Source of the DNA: Garcia nutans
Taxonomy: Eukaryota; Streptophyta; Magnoliopsida; Malpighiales; Euphorbiaceae
Direction of reading: 5' to 3'
Length of the DNA stretch: 64,000 nucleotides
Assembly (NCBI GenBank): GCA_947685225.1
Contig: CANTUV010000026.1
Coordinates: forward strand, 53,219,501 to 53,283,500
Part shown: positions 22,117-34,599 of the stretch, piece after piece
Position numbering within the stretch: the stretch's first letter is position 1
Layout: every line of letters begins with the position of its first letter
Notes under the pieces: generated by a model
The model's input: only the letters and a program-made list of their open reading frames with translations
What the model was told of the DNA's origin: nothing
The model's database searches: none
Translations under genes and position numbers: made by a program

Positions 22117-24436
22117 ATGAACTGCTTGCATTTACAGAGCTGGCCTGAACCGGTGGTTCGAGTCCAGTCTTTGTCAGAAAGTGGTATTCGCCAAATTCCG
22201 CAGCGTTATGTTAAGCCACCATCTCACAGACCATCAATGAATAAATCTAACAAGACGTCTGTTCTTCTTCATGAGACAGTTAACATTCCTGTTATTGATT
22301 TCAATAATGTTTTCTCCGATGATTACTCTCTCCGGCAGGAGACTTTGAGTCATATCTCCACTGCTTGCCGTGAATGGGGTTTCTTTCAGATAATGAACCA
22401 CGGAGTTAGACCTGAACTTTTAAAGAGCATCCGAGAAATGTGGCGGGAGTTCTTTAACCTGCCGATGGAAATGAAGCAGGAATATGCAAACTCGCCGGCT
22501 ACTTATGAAGGGTATGGTAGCCGGTTGGGAGTGCAGAAAGGAGCAATTCTTGATTGGAGTGATTATTTTTTTCTTAATTATATGCCTGTTTCTTTGAGAA
22601 ACCAGAACAAGTGGCCTTCACTCCTAACTTCTTGCAGGTATAAATATTTTTTTAATATATTTAAAATATTAAGAGTTAAATGAGTGTTAAAATTTAAAGC
22701 TTTCTTTTGATATTAGAATATATAAACACTCAATTATTAAACTGTTAACGACCATTAAACTGTTAACTAGCCTATACAAGGATCTTGTGATCTTTAAAGG
22801 TTAAGAACTCAAAAGTTGTTAATGTTACTTGAGAGTATCTTTGACTAGTTCTAATGATCTATTTTTATATTCTTAAATGGACTATAAGTATGTTAGTCAT
22901 ACACTTTTCAAAAGATTCATTCATATTTTTGCAATTTAAATTCCAACTTTAATGAGTGGAATTGAAATTTTTTTTGAAAATCTTTGCCCAAAAAGATTGT
23001 TTACATTTTTAAATGCTATTTAAAGATAAGATTATATTTATTTTAGGATTTGATAAGTGTATGACAAAAAAAACACATTTTGAGGCAATGATGGAGTTTG
23101 ATTTTTCTTCTCAAAAAGAAAAATTGTCGGATTTTGCTTTTATAAGTACAGCCATTTATGTTTTAGTACCAACCTTTTTACATGGGAAAAATAAAGGCAG
23201 CATGATCCACCAAGTTGACTCCAAAACCTGTGTATATAAAAAATATATGGCCCCTTTTCGCCTACACAGCATTAATTTTTTTTATAATGCAATGTCCAAT
23301 TATAATTCTATTATTACTTGTCAATTCTTTTGTAATTTTTGAGATTTCAAGCTAGTTCCTTTGAAATTAATATATATGAAATTTTAGTTTCCATATAGAT
23401 ATTAATAAAATAAAAGATCCAATTAAATATATTAAAATTTTTTAAAATATATTTTTTTTCGTCTCTCTAAAATTTATTATTAAATTCTCTAGATATTATA
23501 TAAAATTATTTTAATTAAATTAAAATACTCTACATTAATTTATTAATACTATATTTTTACTTTATTAATTAAGTTATTAATAATAAGAGTATTGTTGAAA
23601 AAAATAATATTTATTGATTAAATAAAATGACAATTTTAGAAGAATAAATCTTTTTATAAAAGTAAAAATTTCAGCAGACTAGCGAGAGTGATTATGTTAA
23701 CAATTTGGTAACCTCTGTACTAATTGCAGGGAATTGGTAGGCGAATATGGCAGTGAAGTAGTTAAACTTGGTGGAAAACTGATGAGAGTATTCTCTACAA
23801 ACCTTGGGTTGGACGAAGACCAACTTCAGAATTCATTTGGTGGAGATGAGAATATTGGTGCCTGCCTTAGGGTCAATTTCTACCCCAAATGTCCTCAGCC
23901 AGACCTTGCACTTGGTCTTTCCTCGCATTCTGATCCTGGCGGTATGACCATTCTCTTACCTGATGAAAATGTCCCCGGACTACAAGTCCGTCGAGGCGAC
24001 AACTGGGTCACCGTTAAACCAGCCCCAAACGCATTCATTGTCAACTTAGGAGATCAACTTCAGGTTATAACAAGCTGATCTTTTTATTATTATTAATATC
24101 ATTAAATTTATACAACCGACTGAAATTCAAATTCACCATAGCAACTTAATATTGTTTGTATAATATATTTATATATAAATACAGGTTCTAAGCAATGCTA
24201 TATACAAAAGCGTTGAGCATCGAGTAATTGTGAACTCCGATAAAGATCGAGTCTCTCTTGCCTTCTTCTACAACCCTAAGAGTGATTTAATGATTGAACC
24301 CTGTAAGGAATTGGTGACAGAGGAGAAGCCAGCTCTCTATCAACCAATGACATATGATGAGTATAGACTTTACATTAGGACAAAGGGACCTTGCGGGAAG
24401 CAACAAGTTGAATCTTTAATAAAGTGCTCTTCATAG
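22117..24436 (+). CDS. JOX: Jasmonate-induced oxygenase (2OG/Fe(II) dioxygenase), three exons
   Basis: Joined exons 22117-22637, 23730-24063 and 24185-24436 give 368 aa, the usual JOX length. All introns are GT-AG: 1092 bp in phase 2 and 121 bp in phase 0. The N-terminal WPEPVVRVQSLSESG motif and DIOX_N region (about 55-170) precede the 2OG-Fe(II) fold. Iron ligands are H240 and D242 (HSD) and H297; the 2-oxoglutarate pair is R307 and S309. JOX enzymes hydroxylate jasmonic acid to 12-hydroxy-JA and so lower JA-Ile signalling. By counting, R221, R346, R350, F152 and F313 fall where Arabidopsis JOX2 substrate-binding residues are reported (R225, R350, R354, F157, F317), so JA is the likely substrate; this alignment is by eye. 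Other annotation pipelines may call it an anthocyanidin-synthase-like protein. A TATA box and a MITE lie just upstream. The reading frame is intact. Confidence 0.92.
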
Positions 24437-24680
24437 TTTCTATGTGTAGGATTGTCCTATACTGGTTGGTCCCAATTGCATCTGAATAAAAACCCTTTTA
24501 GCCCGACAACCTGTTTCAACAGGAATATATATCATCAGTTTTATTTAATTCATCAGATGAGTAGATGATAAGATCGAGTCTGAAATTATTAGATACAGAA
24601 TTTGAATCTGGCGTTACAGTTGCAGTTTGTCAATTTTTGATATTTCATAACACAATAAATTTGTAGTTTAAACACTAGCA
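24437..24680 (+). other. Likely 3' UTR of the JOX-type gene
   Basis: AATAAA polyadenylation signals occur at 24485-24490 and 24654-24659 after the stop codon. Either could define the transcript end. Confidence 0.5.
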
Positions 24681-27480
24681 ATCCTTTGGTGTACTAGAAA
24701 AAAAAATGAAATGACAAATTGTATCCTTTTATGGATGATTGATTTGTGTTCATAACTCACTATATAGTTTCTCTTTTATTAATTTTGATTAGCGTTGAAA
24801 TTTATAATTTTTAATTTCAACCTTTTTCAGGACCTTGCATGTTACAAGAGTATTCATGCATTGAGCTACCCTTTTAGTGTTGGAATTTATAATTTTTAAT
24901 TTTAAAAATGAATTCAATATTTATTAAATTAAAACTAAATTTGAATAACACCTACTTAATTAGGATAATATTAATATTATTCTGAACAAAAAATATATTA
25001 ATATTAATATTATTGAAGATTTTTTTGGTCAAAGAGATGATTGGAACTACAGTGTGTGCACGAGATAAGGTGATTAAGGTCACTTTCAAAGACTAATACG
25101 CGCGGCAGAAACATCAACTTTTAATTTGCCTCGTTTTCTAATAATTTTTATCACGTGCTCTGGCCTTTTCCTTCTTCTTATTCTCTTAATTCTACAGTCT
25201 ACAATATTTTCTTCCCCATATGACTTGTGCAGGTAAACTTTGTTGCTCATCCTTATCTTTTTAATTATTTTTAGTGGTGGACCAGCTTTGTTGAATAGAC
25301 TAAGTTTGTTTAATTATTTTTATCCTTTAATTTACCTATTAATTATATATTTTTAAAAAAACTAAATTAAAAATTTATAATTAAATAATTTACACTTATA
25401 ACTTCTCAAAAACCTTTAGTAATAATTATTTTTAGTAAAAATTTATAGTTTGATATTTATGATAAAGTGACTATGAATAAATTTGTTTTATTTAAATATT
25501 ACAATTTTTTAAATTTAATTACATAGTATATTGAAAAATTAAATTATAATTTCTAACAAATCGTCATTAAAAATTTAAAACAATTATTTATTTGTTAAAA
25601 ATATTTATTCCCATATTTATTAAGTACTAATCCATATGTGAGAAAGCATATGCCTATATTTTTTCCTTCTTCGTAAGTCCCTCAAATTTCACGAAATAAT
25701 CCTTGATTATTAAATTGAATAATTAATAAAAATCTTGGAAATTAAAAAAAATAACCTCACTTTCATTTATATTATGTTTTTTAATATTTATCTTATCTTA
25801 TTCTTGAATAATACGAATTGATAAGATATATTACAGGTGACAAATCAGTGAGGTGAACATGGGTTGTGTCAACAGTTCATATTATGTATAGGATTAAACG
25901 TTATGAGAAAATTTAGGTGAAAATTTATTTCAAATCAAAATATTAAACCTTAATCAAAATTATATTTATAGCAATTTATATCAAATCAAAAGATTAAATC
26001 TTAAATGGAATTATTTGAATTGAATCAGCAAAATTATATACTCTCAGAAAGCTCAATTGTTTTAATTTAAATTCATATGTTATTTAATTTCCATATTAAA
26101 ATTTTCCACAATATTGTATATTATTTAGAAATTAAGTTCATGAACTTGAATCACCAAGTGAATAAATTCATAAGATAGCATTAGAAAGTTCAACTTGAAT
26201 AAGATATAATAAAATTCTTAAGAAAAATTTTAAAAGAAGAAGAAGAAGAAGAAAAGGACATGCAGATTTAGTAGTAGTTAGGGCTGGTGAAAAGGCAATA
26301 TAAGCAGTAAAGTGGAGTACACCGATAAAGACTAATAATCCTTTGGTTGTCCAGTTGAAAACGCAACAGAGTTAAAAAATCACCAACGCACGTTTATTTT
26401 AAGTTCTATTTATATATACATATATAAGAAAACTCCCACTATTCCAAGTTGAATTATCTTCTTTATAATATCTATCTGGCTTTCTTTTTATCTTCCTCTA
26501 AATTATTTTATTTTATTTTAATTTATATTCTTCTCTATTTGTGGTAGGCAAGCTTAATTGTCATATTAATAATATGCTAAACCATTGTTAGATGTGGTCG
26601 GTAATTCATTATTATTATTATTATGGATTATAACTCAATATTTTAAAACGAGATTGAGGTATTTCTTACTTTTTTTTATCTTAATTTTGAATAATCATAA
26701 TACGGCAAAATTTTATATTTTTTATAATTTATTGTTATATTTTACTAATTAATGAACATTTAAATTTCAAAATACTATTACTGAAAAAATTCTAAGATCG
26801 AGTCTGTTAGTAACACGAGTTTACTCTTTATTTCATTTATCCGAGTTTATGTTATTTTATTTTTTTTATCAAGACATAATTATGAGGATAATTCTCAAAT
26901 ATATATATATATATATAGTCTTCATATCTAGAGTGTTCCAAATAATTAAAAAATGTGTAATATTAGTAAATAAATATTGTTATGTAAATAACTATAATAA
27001 AACAAATTTAAAAAAAATAAATACATAAAAATATGCATCACACGTAGTATTCCATCAATAAAAGTTAATTCAATTTTTTTTTGAACTGTAGTTAATTCAA
27101 TTGATAGATCGTATATATGATTATGTAACAACTGGATTAATGCTAAGGCCATGACCGCATGATCTATTCCGTGATATCAGTGTATCTAATTTTATTTGTT
27201 GTTTATTTGTCCTTGTTTTTAATAATATGTCAGGTATTTTGGTTTTTTTTTATTCTCAAATTGCTCTCATCTGATTATTGATTTGTATTGAAGCTGAAAA
27301 GGGGTACTTGTCCTTGTTACGATTCTTTTAGTCAGCACAGAAATTTTAATTTTAATTGAGTAAAAATTGTCATGAACTTACTTTAAAAAAAATTAATGAA
27401 TTTAATTGAAATATAATTTCATTATATATTTTTTAAAAAAAAGTAAAAACATAAATTCATGATTTTTTTTCAAAGTATGA
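24681..27480. other. Intergenic, AT-rich
   Basis: No gene supported. Notable are a short direct repeat gttg(a/g)aatttataatttttaattt (near 24795 and 24879), a (GAA)n run at 26236-26256, and (AT)n at 26900-26918. Confidence 0.55.
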
Positions 27481-28140
27481 AATAAAACATCGAAGAAGCT
27501 TCTCTTCTTTTTTTTTTTCTCTTAGGGTGAATTCATTCTTAACTTTTATTGCCTTGGATTTGGGGTTATCGTCGGTTGTTTGGCCAGGGTCCACTACCTT
27601 ATTTTGGTTTTTCCTCTTGTTTTCTTCATTTTGCTATGTTTATATTTGGTTTTTTCTTAAATCTGGCCATTAGTTGGCCTTCTTTTGTCCTCCATCTTCA
27701 TAATAGTAGATTTTTTACTAGATCTATTTATTTAAAAGGGAGATTAAGAAGATTTTTAGAGGATTTATAAATTTTAATGTCTTTTATGGCAGATGGTGTT
27801 TTTAAGTTTTACTAAGAGTGGAGAAGCAGCTTCGAGCAAATCTAGGATCTTGAAGAATTGGGTGCTTTATTCTTATAGTGTTCAAATTATTCCCATCCTT
27901 TCTCCGATATCCTCCATAACTAAGATTATTAAGAAACTTTATCCTTTTGTGCCGTCAATTGATTGTTATTTGGCACGACATTCTTCTATTTATTTGGCTA
28001 CCTATATATGGTTTCCTTCTAAATGTTCTAGATTTAATCTGGAAGATTTTTTGCATCTAGTTTATAGATGTTAAAATTCTTCTCTAGGTTGTAATTTCTA
28101 TTTGGTTTATGCATCTTCTATCCCGACAAAAAAAATAAAC
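27480..28140 (+). other. Possible decayed LINE 3' end or retrocopy
   Basis: A mixed-composition island in AT-rich surroundings, with two adjacent open frames (27549-27770 and 27793-28074) that I do not recognise. It ends in atcccgacaaaaaaaataaa, an A-rich terminus preceded by a sequence like the tails of plant non-LTR elements. No flanking duplication was identified. It may instead be an unannotated non-coding transcript. Confidence 0.25.
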
Positions 28141-29320
28141 ACTTGATTTTTTATTCATTTGTAAATATAATTAATTAAATACTAAAAAAATCAAATAATA
28201 ACTAATTATATTAAATGTTTTCAATTTTTTACAAAAAATTAAAAGGCACCGAACCAAAATTAACTTTTCAAGGGTTTTAAATAAGGCTTTAGATTATTTT
28301 TTTTTCAAAACCCAAACAAATTAACCAATTCATTATAATTAAATAAAAAAAATGATGTGCTAATACGTATGATACGATTCATCATAATTTTTTTTTAATT
28401 ACGTACGAAAATGATATGAAACACCTAAAATTTAAATTTAAAATTTAAGTGTAAACAACATACTTAACTATAACTAGTGATTACTATTCATATTAATTTA
28501 AAAAAATAAGAAAATTAAAATCAACACATATAAATCCCCCATTTTTTTAACAATCTTAATATTTATTATTATTTATATATAGTGTAGGAGTAGTCAAAAA
28601 GTTCACGTAAGCTTTTACCAATAATTTGAAGCTTTTGATAGTATTGTTTTGTCAAATTGCCCACTTTTCCCTGTTTTATATTTTAGGTAAAAAAAAGTAG
28701 ATCACTTTGCTGTTTGCTCCATTCTGTCTTTTTGGAATGCTAAGCAAAGGCCGTTCCCTCTTTTATTCTCATCCATAGCAAAGCCCTTCCCCAAATTCTT
28801 CTCCTCTTTAAAATATTTTCTTTTTAACATCATCTTATTATATATAATTTTTACCTATTTTAATTTTAGTTACTTAAAACAAATAATTAAATAAGATACC
28901 TACAAATGGCCGAGTTAAATTAAAGTATAAATAATTCTTCCTTTTATTGAATTAATTAATAATTAGCCATCAGGTTAATTTATATACTTCATAATATATA
29001 ATATGGTTGGAAATTTATATACTTCATAATATGTACACATGGTTTCTTACTTAACATGAAATAACATGCACAATGTTGGTTCAAGAACACGTTACTTAAG
29101 ATAAAAAAATTGGTAATTCGTGTATCGTATATCACAATTAATTTGAGAATATTGGAAACGCATTTATATTCTAGAAAATATTCATTTAAGAGTTACTACA
29201 AACTTTTAGTTTCAATACAATAAGATCTTTCACATGTATGAATGTAATAGGCCAAAGGGTCAATCACACCTCAATACTCTAATGAAAGTCTCATATAAAC
29301 ACTAAGCTCTTATTTTGTTA
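28141..29320. other. Intergenic, AT-rich
   Basis: Nothing recognisable apart from AT-rich low-complexity sequence and a short direct repeat aatttatatacttcataatat (near 28977 and 29011). Confidence 0.5.
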
Positions 29321-29800
29321 AAAGCCAGCCAATTAAACATTCACCGCCAACGCTCCCCGTTAACTATGTTTTGCGTGGCATTATAGACTTTTTCTTGTAA
29401 TACATGTCATAGTCTTATTGGGTGGAAATAAAATTAAAAAATTAAAATTTGAAACCAATTTTAAAATTAGTTTTAAAATAATATACAAAATTAAACAATA
29501 TTAAAAATTTTAATTCATAAAATAATAACAAAATAAAAACATAATTTTTTCCTCTTTACCATCAATCAACACGCCAGCAGAAATAGATCATCGCCATCGA
29601 ACGAAACCATGAATGAATGAACCGACGATATCAAGCGCCGCCGATCAACCAAGCTTCATCATCATCGCAGCCAACAGTAACAGTCGTCCAGCTCACCAGC
29701 AGTCCATTACCACTACCATCGCCATTTGTGAACAACCCACTTGATCTGAGCTCTTCATCCTAAATTGCCATAGTTGTTAGCAGATGCAAGTATGTGGGTT
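29320..29800. other. GC-richer island of unknown origin
   Basis: Two patches (about 29325-29420 and 29565-29765) are clearly richer in C and G than their surroundings and contain (ATC)/(CAG)-like codon-biased runs such as catcatcatcgcagcc. No long ORF remains in any frame. It could be a decayed transposon end or an old exon fragment. I could not assign it. Confidence 0.3.
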
Positions 29801-29996
29801 TTTAATATTTTTGTAGAACATATGTCTATATGGTTGTAATATAGGAAGAAAATAGTTGATTGGATTTGATTTATTAGTGTTGGCTTTTTTTCTTTTTTTT
29901 GGAAGGTTTGAAATTTTTTTCAGGTTTTGTTTTGAATTGATTCATTGTGCTTGTAACTATGTGCCAAAGTCCAAGTTCCAGAATTTAGCATAATCA

Positions 29997-31420
29997 TTTA
30001 CTACAACAAAAACTGTATATAGCACATGTTACTATTCACAATAAATAAAATTATAGCTAAATCTTTGTATTTATTATGAAAGTTAATTTTTTACAGCTAC
30101 ATATAATTTAGCTAAATTATTTAGTTACATATATTAAATATTCAGATTAAATAAATTAATTTTGCTATAATATCTAAATATTATAGCTATAGACAATTAT
30201 CTAATTATAATATTTTAGTCACAGTAAATTAATATAGCCAATTAATTATATTAGCCATAAATATTTAAATTGTATAATAAAATTAATTATGTAATCTCAA
30301 TATTAGCAACATAAATTAATGAGTGATTAATTATAATTTATTATTATAAAAATTATTTGCATATAACAAGTTAAAATTTTAAAATTTTAATTTGTTATGA
30401 ATTATAATATACGTAGCTATAATTAATATTATATGTCTTGTAGCTAATTAATACTTAGCTACAAAATAAAGATGAGGAATCACAGTTTAATCAAAAGAAA
30501 AGGTTACAAAATGTAAAAATAAATAAAAATATTTCAAAGATAATGTGTATGACTGTTATTAATTTTTATATGAATTTAAGCACTAATTCACAATTAATAG
30601 TAAAAAGTTAAAAAAATATAAAAATAAATAAAATATTTCAAAGATAATGACTCTTATTAATTTTTATATGAATCTAAACACTAATTTATAATCTCAACAT
30701 ATATAATTAATCAAAATTAGAGAGTATAAAACTCTATAATTTAAGTAATATTATGCCCAAAAAAACGATATAATTGGTTAACTCTAATTGTTAAATTTGG
30801 GTCTAAAATTTCAATTATACATTAAATTTAATAAATTTATTTGATTTAAATAATATAAACCAAATTATTAATTTACCAATTGTCATTATCATATAGGATT
30901 GAAGATTTTTTTATTGAATTTAAAAATTAAAAATAAAAAAAAAAATTTTTTATTACATAACTCATAAAGCTAATTGTCAGCTTTGCTTCGGCACGATTAT
31001 GACCCGACATCGATTAAAAATTTAAATTCTAGATGGGAACCTATCTATATAAATAACGAATAGAAACCTAAGATATTTTATTTTTTCAAGAAGTCCAGCG
31101 TTAAGTACAAAGCCAACTATTTTTTTGTCCCTTATCCAAAATTAGTTTAATTTCTTTTAATCTCTAAATTAATTTATAATTAATTATCTTTACATTTTGC
31201 TAATATTTTATATGTTGTACATTTTTTTCATGACAATTAACTGTGTTATTTAGTTACTATTTATTAAATTTGTAATTAAAAAATAAATATTTTAGCCTCA
31301 AAAGTATATTTTTTAGCTATAAATTATTTGATTTATAGCTAATATGTAAAAATATTTATCACAATATTAAAAGTGTAGCAAACTCATAAATTTATTTTGT
31401 TACGTTGTTATTAGATGTAA

Positions 31421-31460
<40 letters not shown>

Positions 31461-31706
31461 CAAATATTAATATTATATAACTAATTTAATCAATTATTTA
31501 TTACATGTTTTTTTATGATAATATATTATAATATTTTAGCCATAAGCAAATAATTTTTGTAGCAAATAAATTAATCGAAGTCACAAAAACTATAAATTAT
31601 ATGACTAATTTTTAGTTACGTTATTTCTAGTAATATTATTTTCTATTGTGGCTAAAATAATTAGCCATATTTTTTTATAGTTCATTTATTATTTTTGTGG
31701 TAACTA
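29997..31706. mobile_element. Putative CACTA-like non-autonomous element with TAGC(T/C)A(T/C) sub-terminal repeats
   Basis: Short motifs of the type ttagc(c/t)ata and tagttaca in both orientations crowd the two flanks (about 30050-30470 and 31290-31690) but are rare in the middle. The left edge ACTACAACAAAAAC and the reverse complement of the right edge, AGTTACCACAAAAAT, are similar once one gap is allowed. The architecture matches CACTA elements. I could not find a clean 3-bp duplication, so the ends are tentative. An (AT)n tract lies at 31421-31457. Confidence 0.4.
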
Positions 31707-31734
31707 GAGATATCGATGGCTGTAGTGATTTATT

Positions 31735-33459
31735 TGTATTTCCAATAATATATTATATTATATTTGAACATGAATGACCAAGATGATTATGCCAAATGAT
31801 AAAAATTTTGAAATCTATACACTTTCGGTGTATATAGTGTAACTCGACCATCTTTATTTTTTATAAAGTACAATCTAGTTAAAAAATTTAAAATTTCTTA
31901 AATATGAACTTCTAGTTTAAATTTATAGAGTTAACACATAAAAATTTAATATCTCTTTGTTTCAATAGAATATACATTGCGACGTATTCTTTAAAATTTA
32001 ATACATTTTCTTCAGGATTTATTTGAATACAATGCATCATTAAGATATTATTTTGCTCAAATTCAGAATATAATATGAATTTTTCTGGAGTTTTCAACTA
32101 TATTTGCAGAACCAAATATCATGTTAACATTAATTTCTGTTAATATTGACTATAACAAATATTTTCTAATCATGAAGAATTATGAGAATTGTACTAATAT
32201 ATATCTTTTTAGTGCTTTTGATTTTAAAATTGGTAGAATTTTTTTTTTCCACTATAACTTTTTATCAAGATCTCGTCCATGATATTGAAAATAATCACAT
32301 TCACTCCTGAAAATAATGTTAAAATAGTTGGACGAGTTTGATTATTTTTCATCAGAAGTTAAAAATTTTATTTAGATACAGGTAAATAAAAAAAATTAGT
32401 TCAAAATATTTTATAATTATTTACTCTCAATATAGCTATTGCAGAAGCATATTTGAGGCATGAAAAATTTTATATTTATCAAAAAGACTGTAATAATTAA
32501 TAATGAGATAATCAATTTTTAATTTCTCATTTGAGTAATTAAAAGAAAAATTATTACTTCTAAGCGATTCTGCGATGATGCTTAATTTTCTTTTCATAGT
32601 ATCTCTAAGATTCATAATAATAATGTGAATCTCATTATTAAGTACTCATAACATATAATTTCATTAGAAAATATCAAGAGTAATAAATTCAAGTTTTATT
32701 AAAAATTTGAATCAAGAACTACGAAATGTATATATATATATACACACTTGAAATTCAAGTTTAAATCCATTAGTTAATAGGCATAAAAAAAATAAAAAAT
32801 TTACGTCATGTTCATGAATCTAAGTTAAAAATATGTATAGATATCAATTGTTTTCACGTATATATAATACTTAAAGCTAGTAAATAATAAAACAACAATA
32901 CATATATCCTTGCAAATATATTAACGAAATATGTATTATCTATTGTAACGGAACAACTCTTTATACAATATATATATATATATTAAATAAAAAAATCCAT
33001 AATATTTTTTTTCTTAATGATTCAACATGAAGGGATTTGATATTACTTATTGAAAAAAAAATCATAAACTTCAATTAAACCAAGATCAAATATATTAAAT
33101 CATATAAATTAAATATGCAGAAATATACATTAATTTGAAATATATAAAATTTTTCTTATAAATTAGAAAAATTAAATCTTTCTCCCTTTACCATTATAAT
33201 TTGAAGAAACTATCATGCTGATAACGTATTGTAAATAAAAAAAGAGAGAAGATATATAGAGAATAAAAAATTAAAAAAATCTTTTTATTATCAAATTTCT
33301 CTAATGAAATATCTATAATGAGGTATTTACAGTAATATAAGTAAAAATTAGATGAGAAGAAAGATTAAAATTAAATTCTAATTTAAATAGAAAAATACTC
33401 ATCATAATTTTAATAGAAAAAAATTAATTTAATAAGTAGTCATCTACATATTATTTAAC
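31735..33459 (-). mobile_element. Truncated Ty1/copia retrotransposon relic
   Basis: The sequence is collinear with the copia element at 44451-49071: 31745-31860 resembles 46905-47020 (start of the integrase region), and both run rightward through gag-equivalent DNA to an LTR. This copy keeps the right LTR (33230-33459) and its adjacent primer-binding zone (tatcatgctgataacg) but lacks RT, RNase H and the other LTR. It is heavily mutated and non-coding. Confidence 0.7.
33230..33459 (-). repeat. LTR of the truncated copia relic
   Basis: In plus orientation it starts tgtaaataaa and runs to about tattatttaac. It aligns by eye with the LTRs at 44451-44674 and 48848-49071, sharing the agtagtcat(c)tacatat end. 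Confidence 0.65.
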
Positions 33460-33884
33460 GGTTAAATAATTTTTTAAGTATTTAGTGAAAGAAAAGATTT
33501 CCTATTAGGTAAATATTATTTCATTTACCATTCAATCTTAGTTTAATTAGTACGCAGTGGTAATGTCCGTCTCCGTCCCCTCGCATCCGCCCCTTAGCTG
33601 CTAACTTACATCTTGTAAAACAAAGTGATGTTATTTCATCAAGAATTAATTAGACCTTGAAGTTTTAATTTACATTCAAATTGACTAGCTATTTTCTTTG
33701 AAGATGAGAAGAGACAATAGAGTCTCTTCTCCCTTAATTAAAATTTCAAGTTCAAACTTGAATATATAGAATCTTTAAAATTTGAGATAGAGTCTTTTAT
33801 TCTTTTAATGAGTTTACCCAGACATAAATTTAAATTAGTTATAATTTTTAAATTTTAAAATACTAAATAATTAAAATAGTACCT

Positions 33885-34075
33885 AAGATGAGTAGCTCAG
33901 TTGTTTAAGTAGGATTGAGCAAGTGGGTGAGGATGATAGTTTGGATTCCACTAAATATCTCTTTATAGAGGGGCAAAAAATTTTAACCAACAACCTATAC
34001 CTCGAACATGATTAGTCCTACACATAGGCCGTTAAATAGATAGGAATAGAAAAACTTTAGATTAAAAAAATAAAA
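33885..34075 (+). mobile_element. tRNA-derived SINE candidate
   Basis: A Pol III A-box-like TAGCTCAGTTG (33893-33903) and a B-box-like GTTTGGATTCC (33939-33949) are 46 bp apart, as in tRNA-related promoters. About 100 bp of unrelated body and an A-rich tail follow. The tRNA part cannot form a normal mature tRNA, so I read it as a SINE head. No target duplication was identified. Confidence 0.45.
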
Positions 34076-34567
34076 TAAAATACATGAAATATTTATACAT
34101 ATTTAAAATAATATAAAGATCTAGTCTTAAATGAAATCAACATGAACTAAATCTCGATGCCCTTTAGTCATTTAAAAAGAACCTCTTTTATATAGGAGGA
34201 TATATAGATGGCACATTATCCTTTTTTTCTGAAAATAAAGTATAATATAATTATATTAAATATATATCAGATGTGTATCTATGAAAGTGGATATTTTTTA
34301 ATATAAAAGTAAAAAAAACTGAGTATTTTGCGAACAAAAAATATTAAATTAGATTTTTTGAAAATATTTGTATTTTTTTTAGTATTTTTAAAGAAATTCC
34401 AGTAGAATTCCAACTTCATGCCTCCCACCAGCCACCAATTCTTTTTTACATTTCTTTTTCTTAATACCCCCCGCTGAGTGGTTCGATTTTGCTTGTTTAT
34501 AATTGTCATACGAACAATGAGACATTGACCTTCCCACCTTTTATAGAAATCATTTATATATATATAC

Positions 34568-34599
<32 letters not shown>

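Noticed and set aside
21875..22120. 81-codon ORF overlapping the JOX-type start
   Set aside because: It begins inside the MITE and upstream of the TATA box, so most of it is not in the expected mRNA.
23013..23342. 109-codon ORF inside the first JOX intron
   Set aside because: Lies between well-supported splice sites and has no recognisable content.
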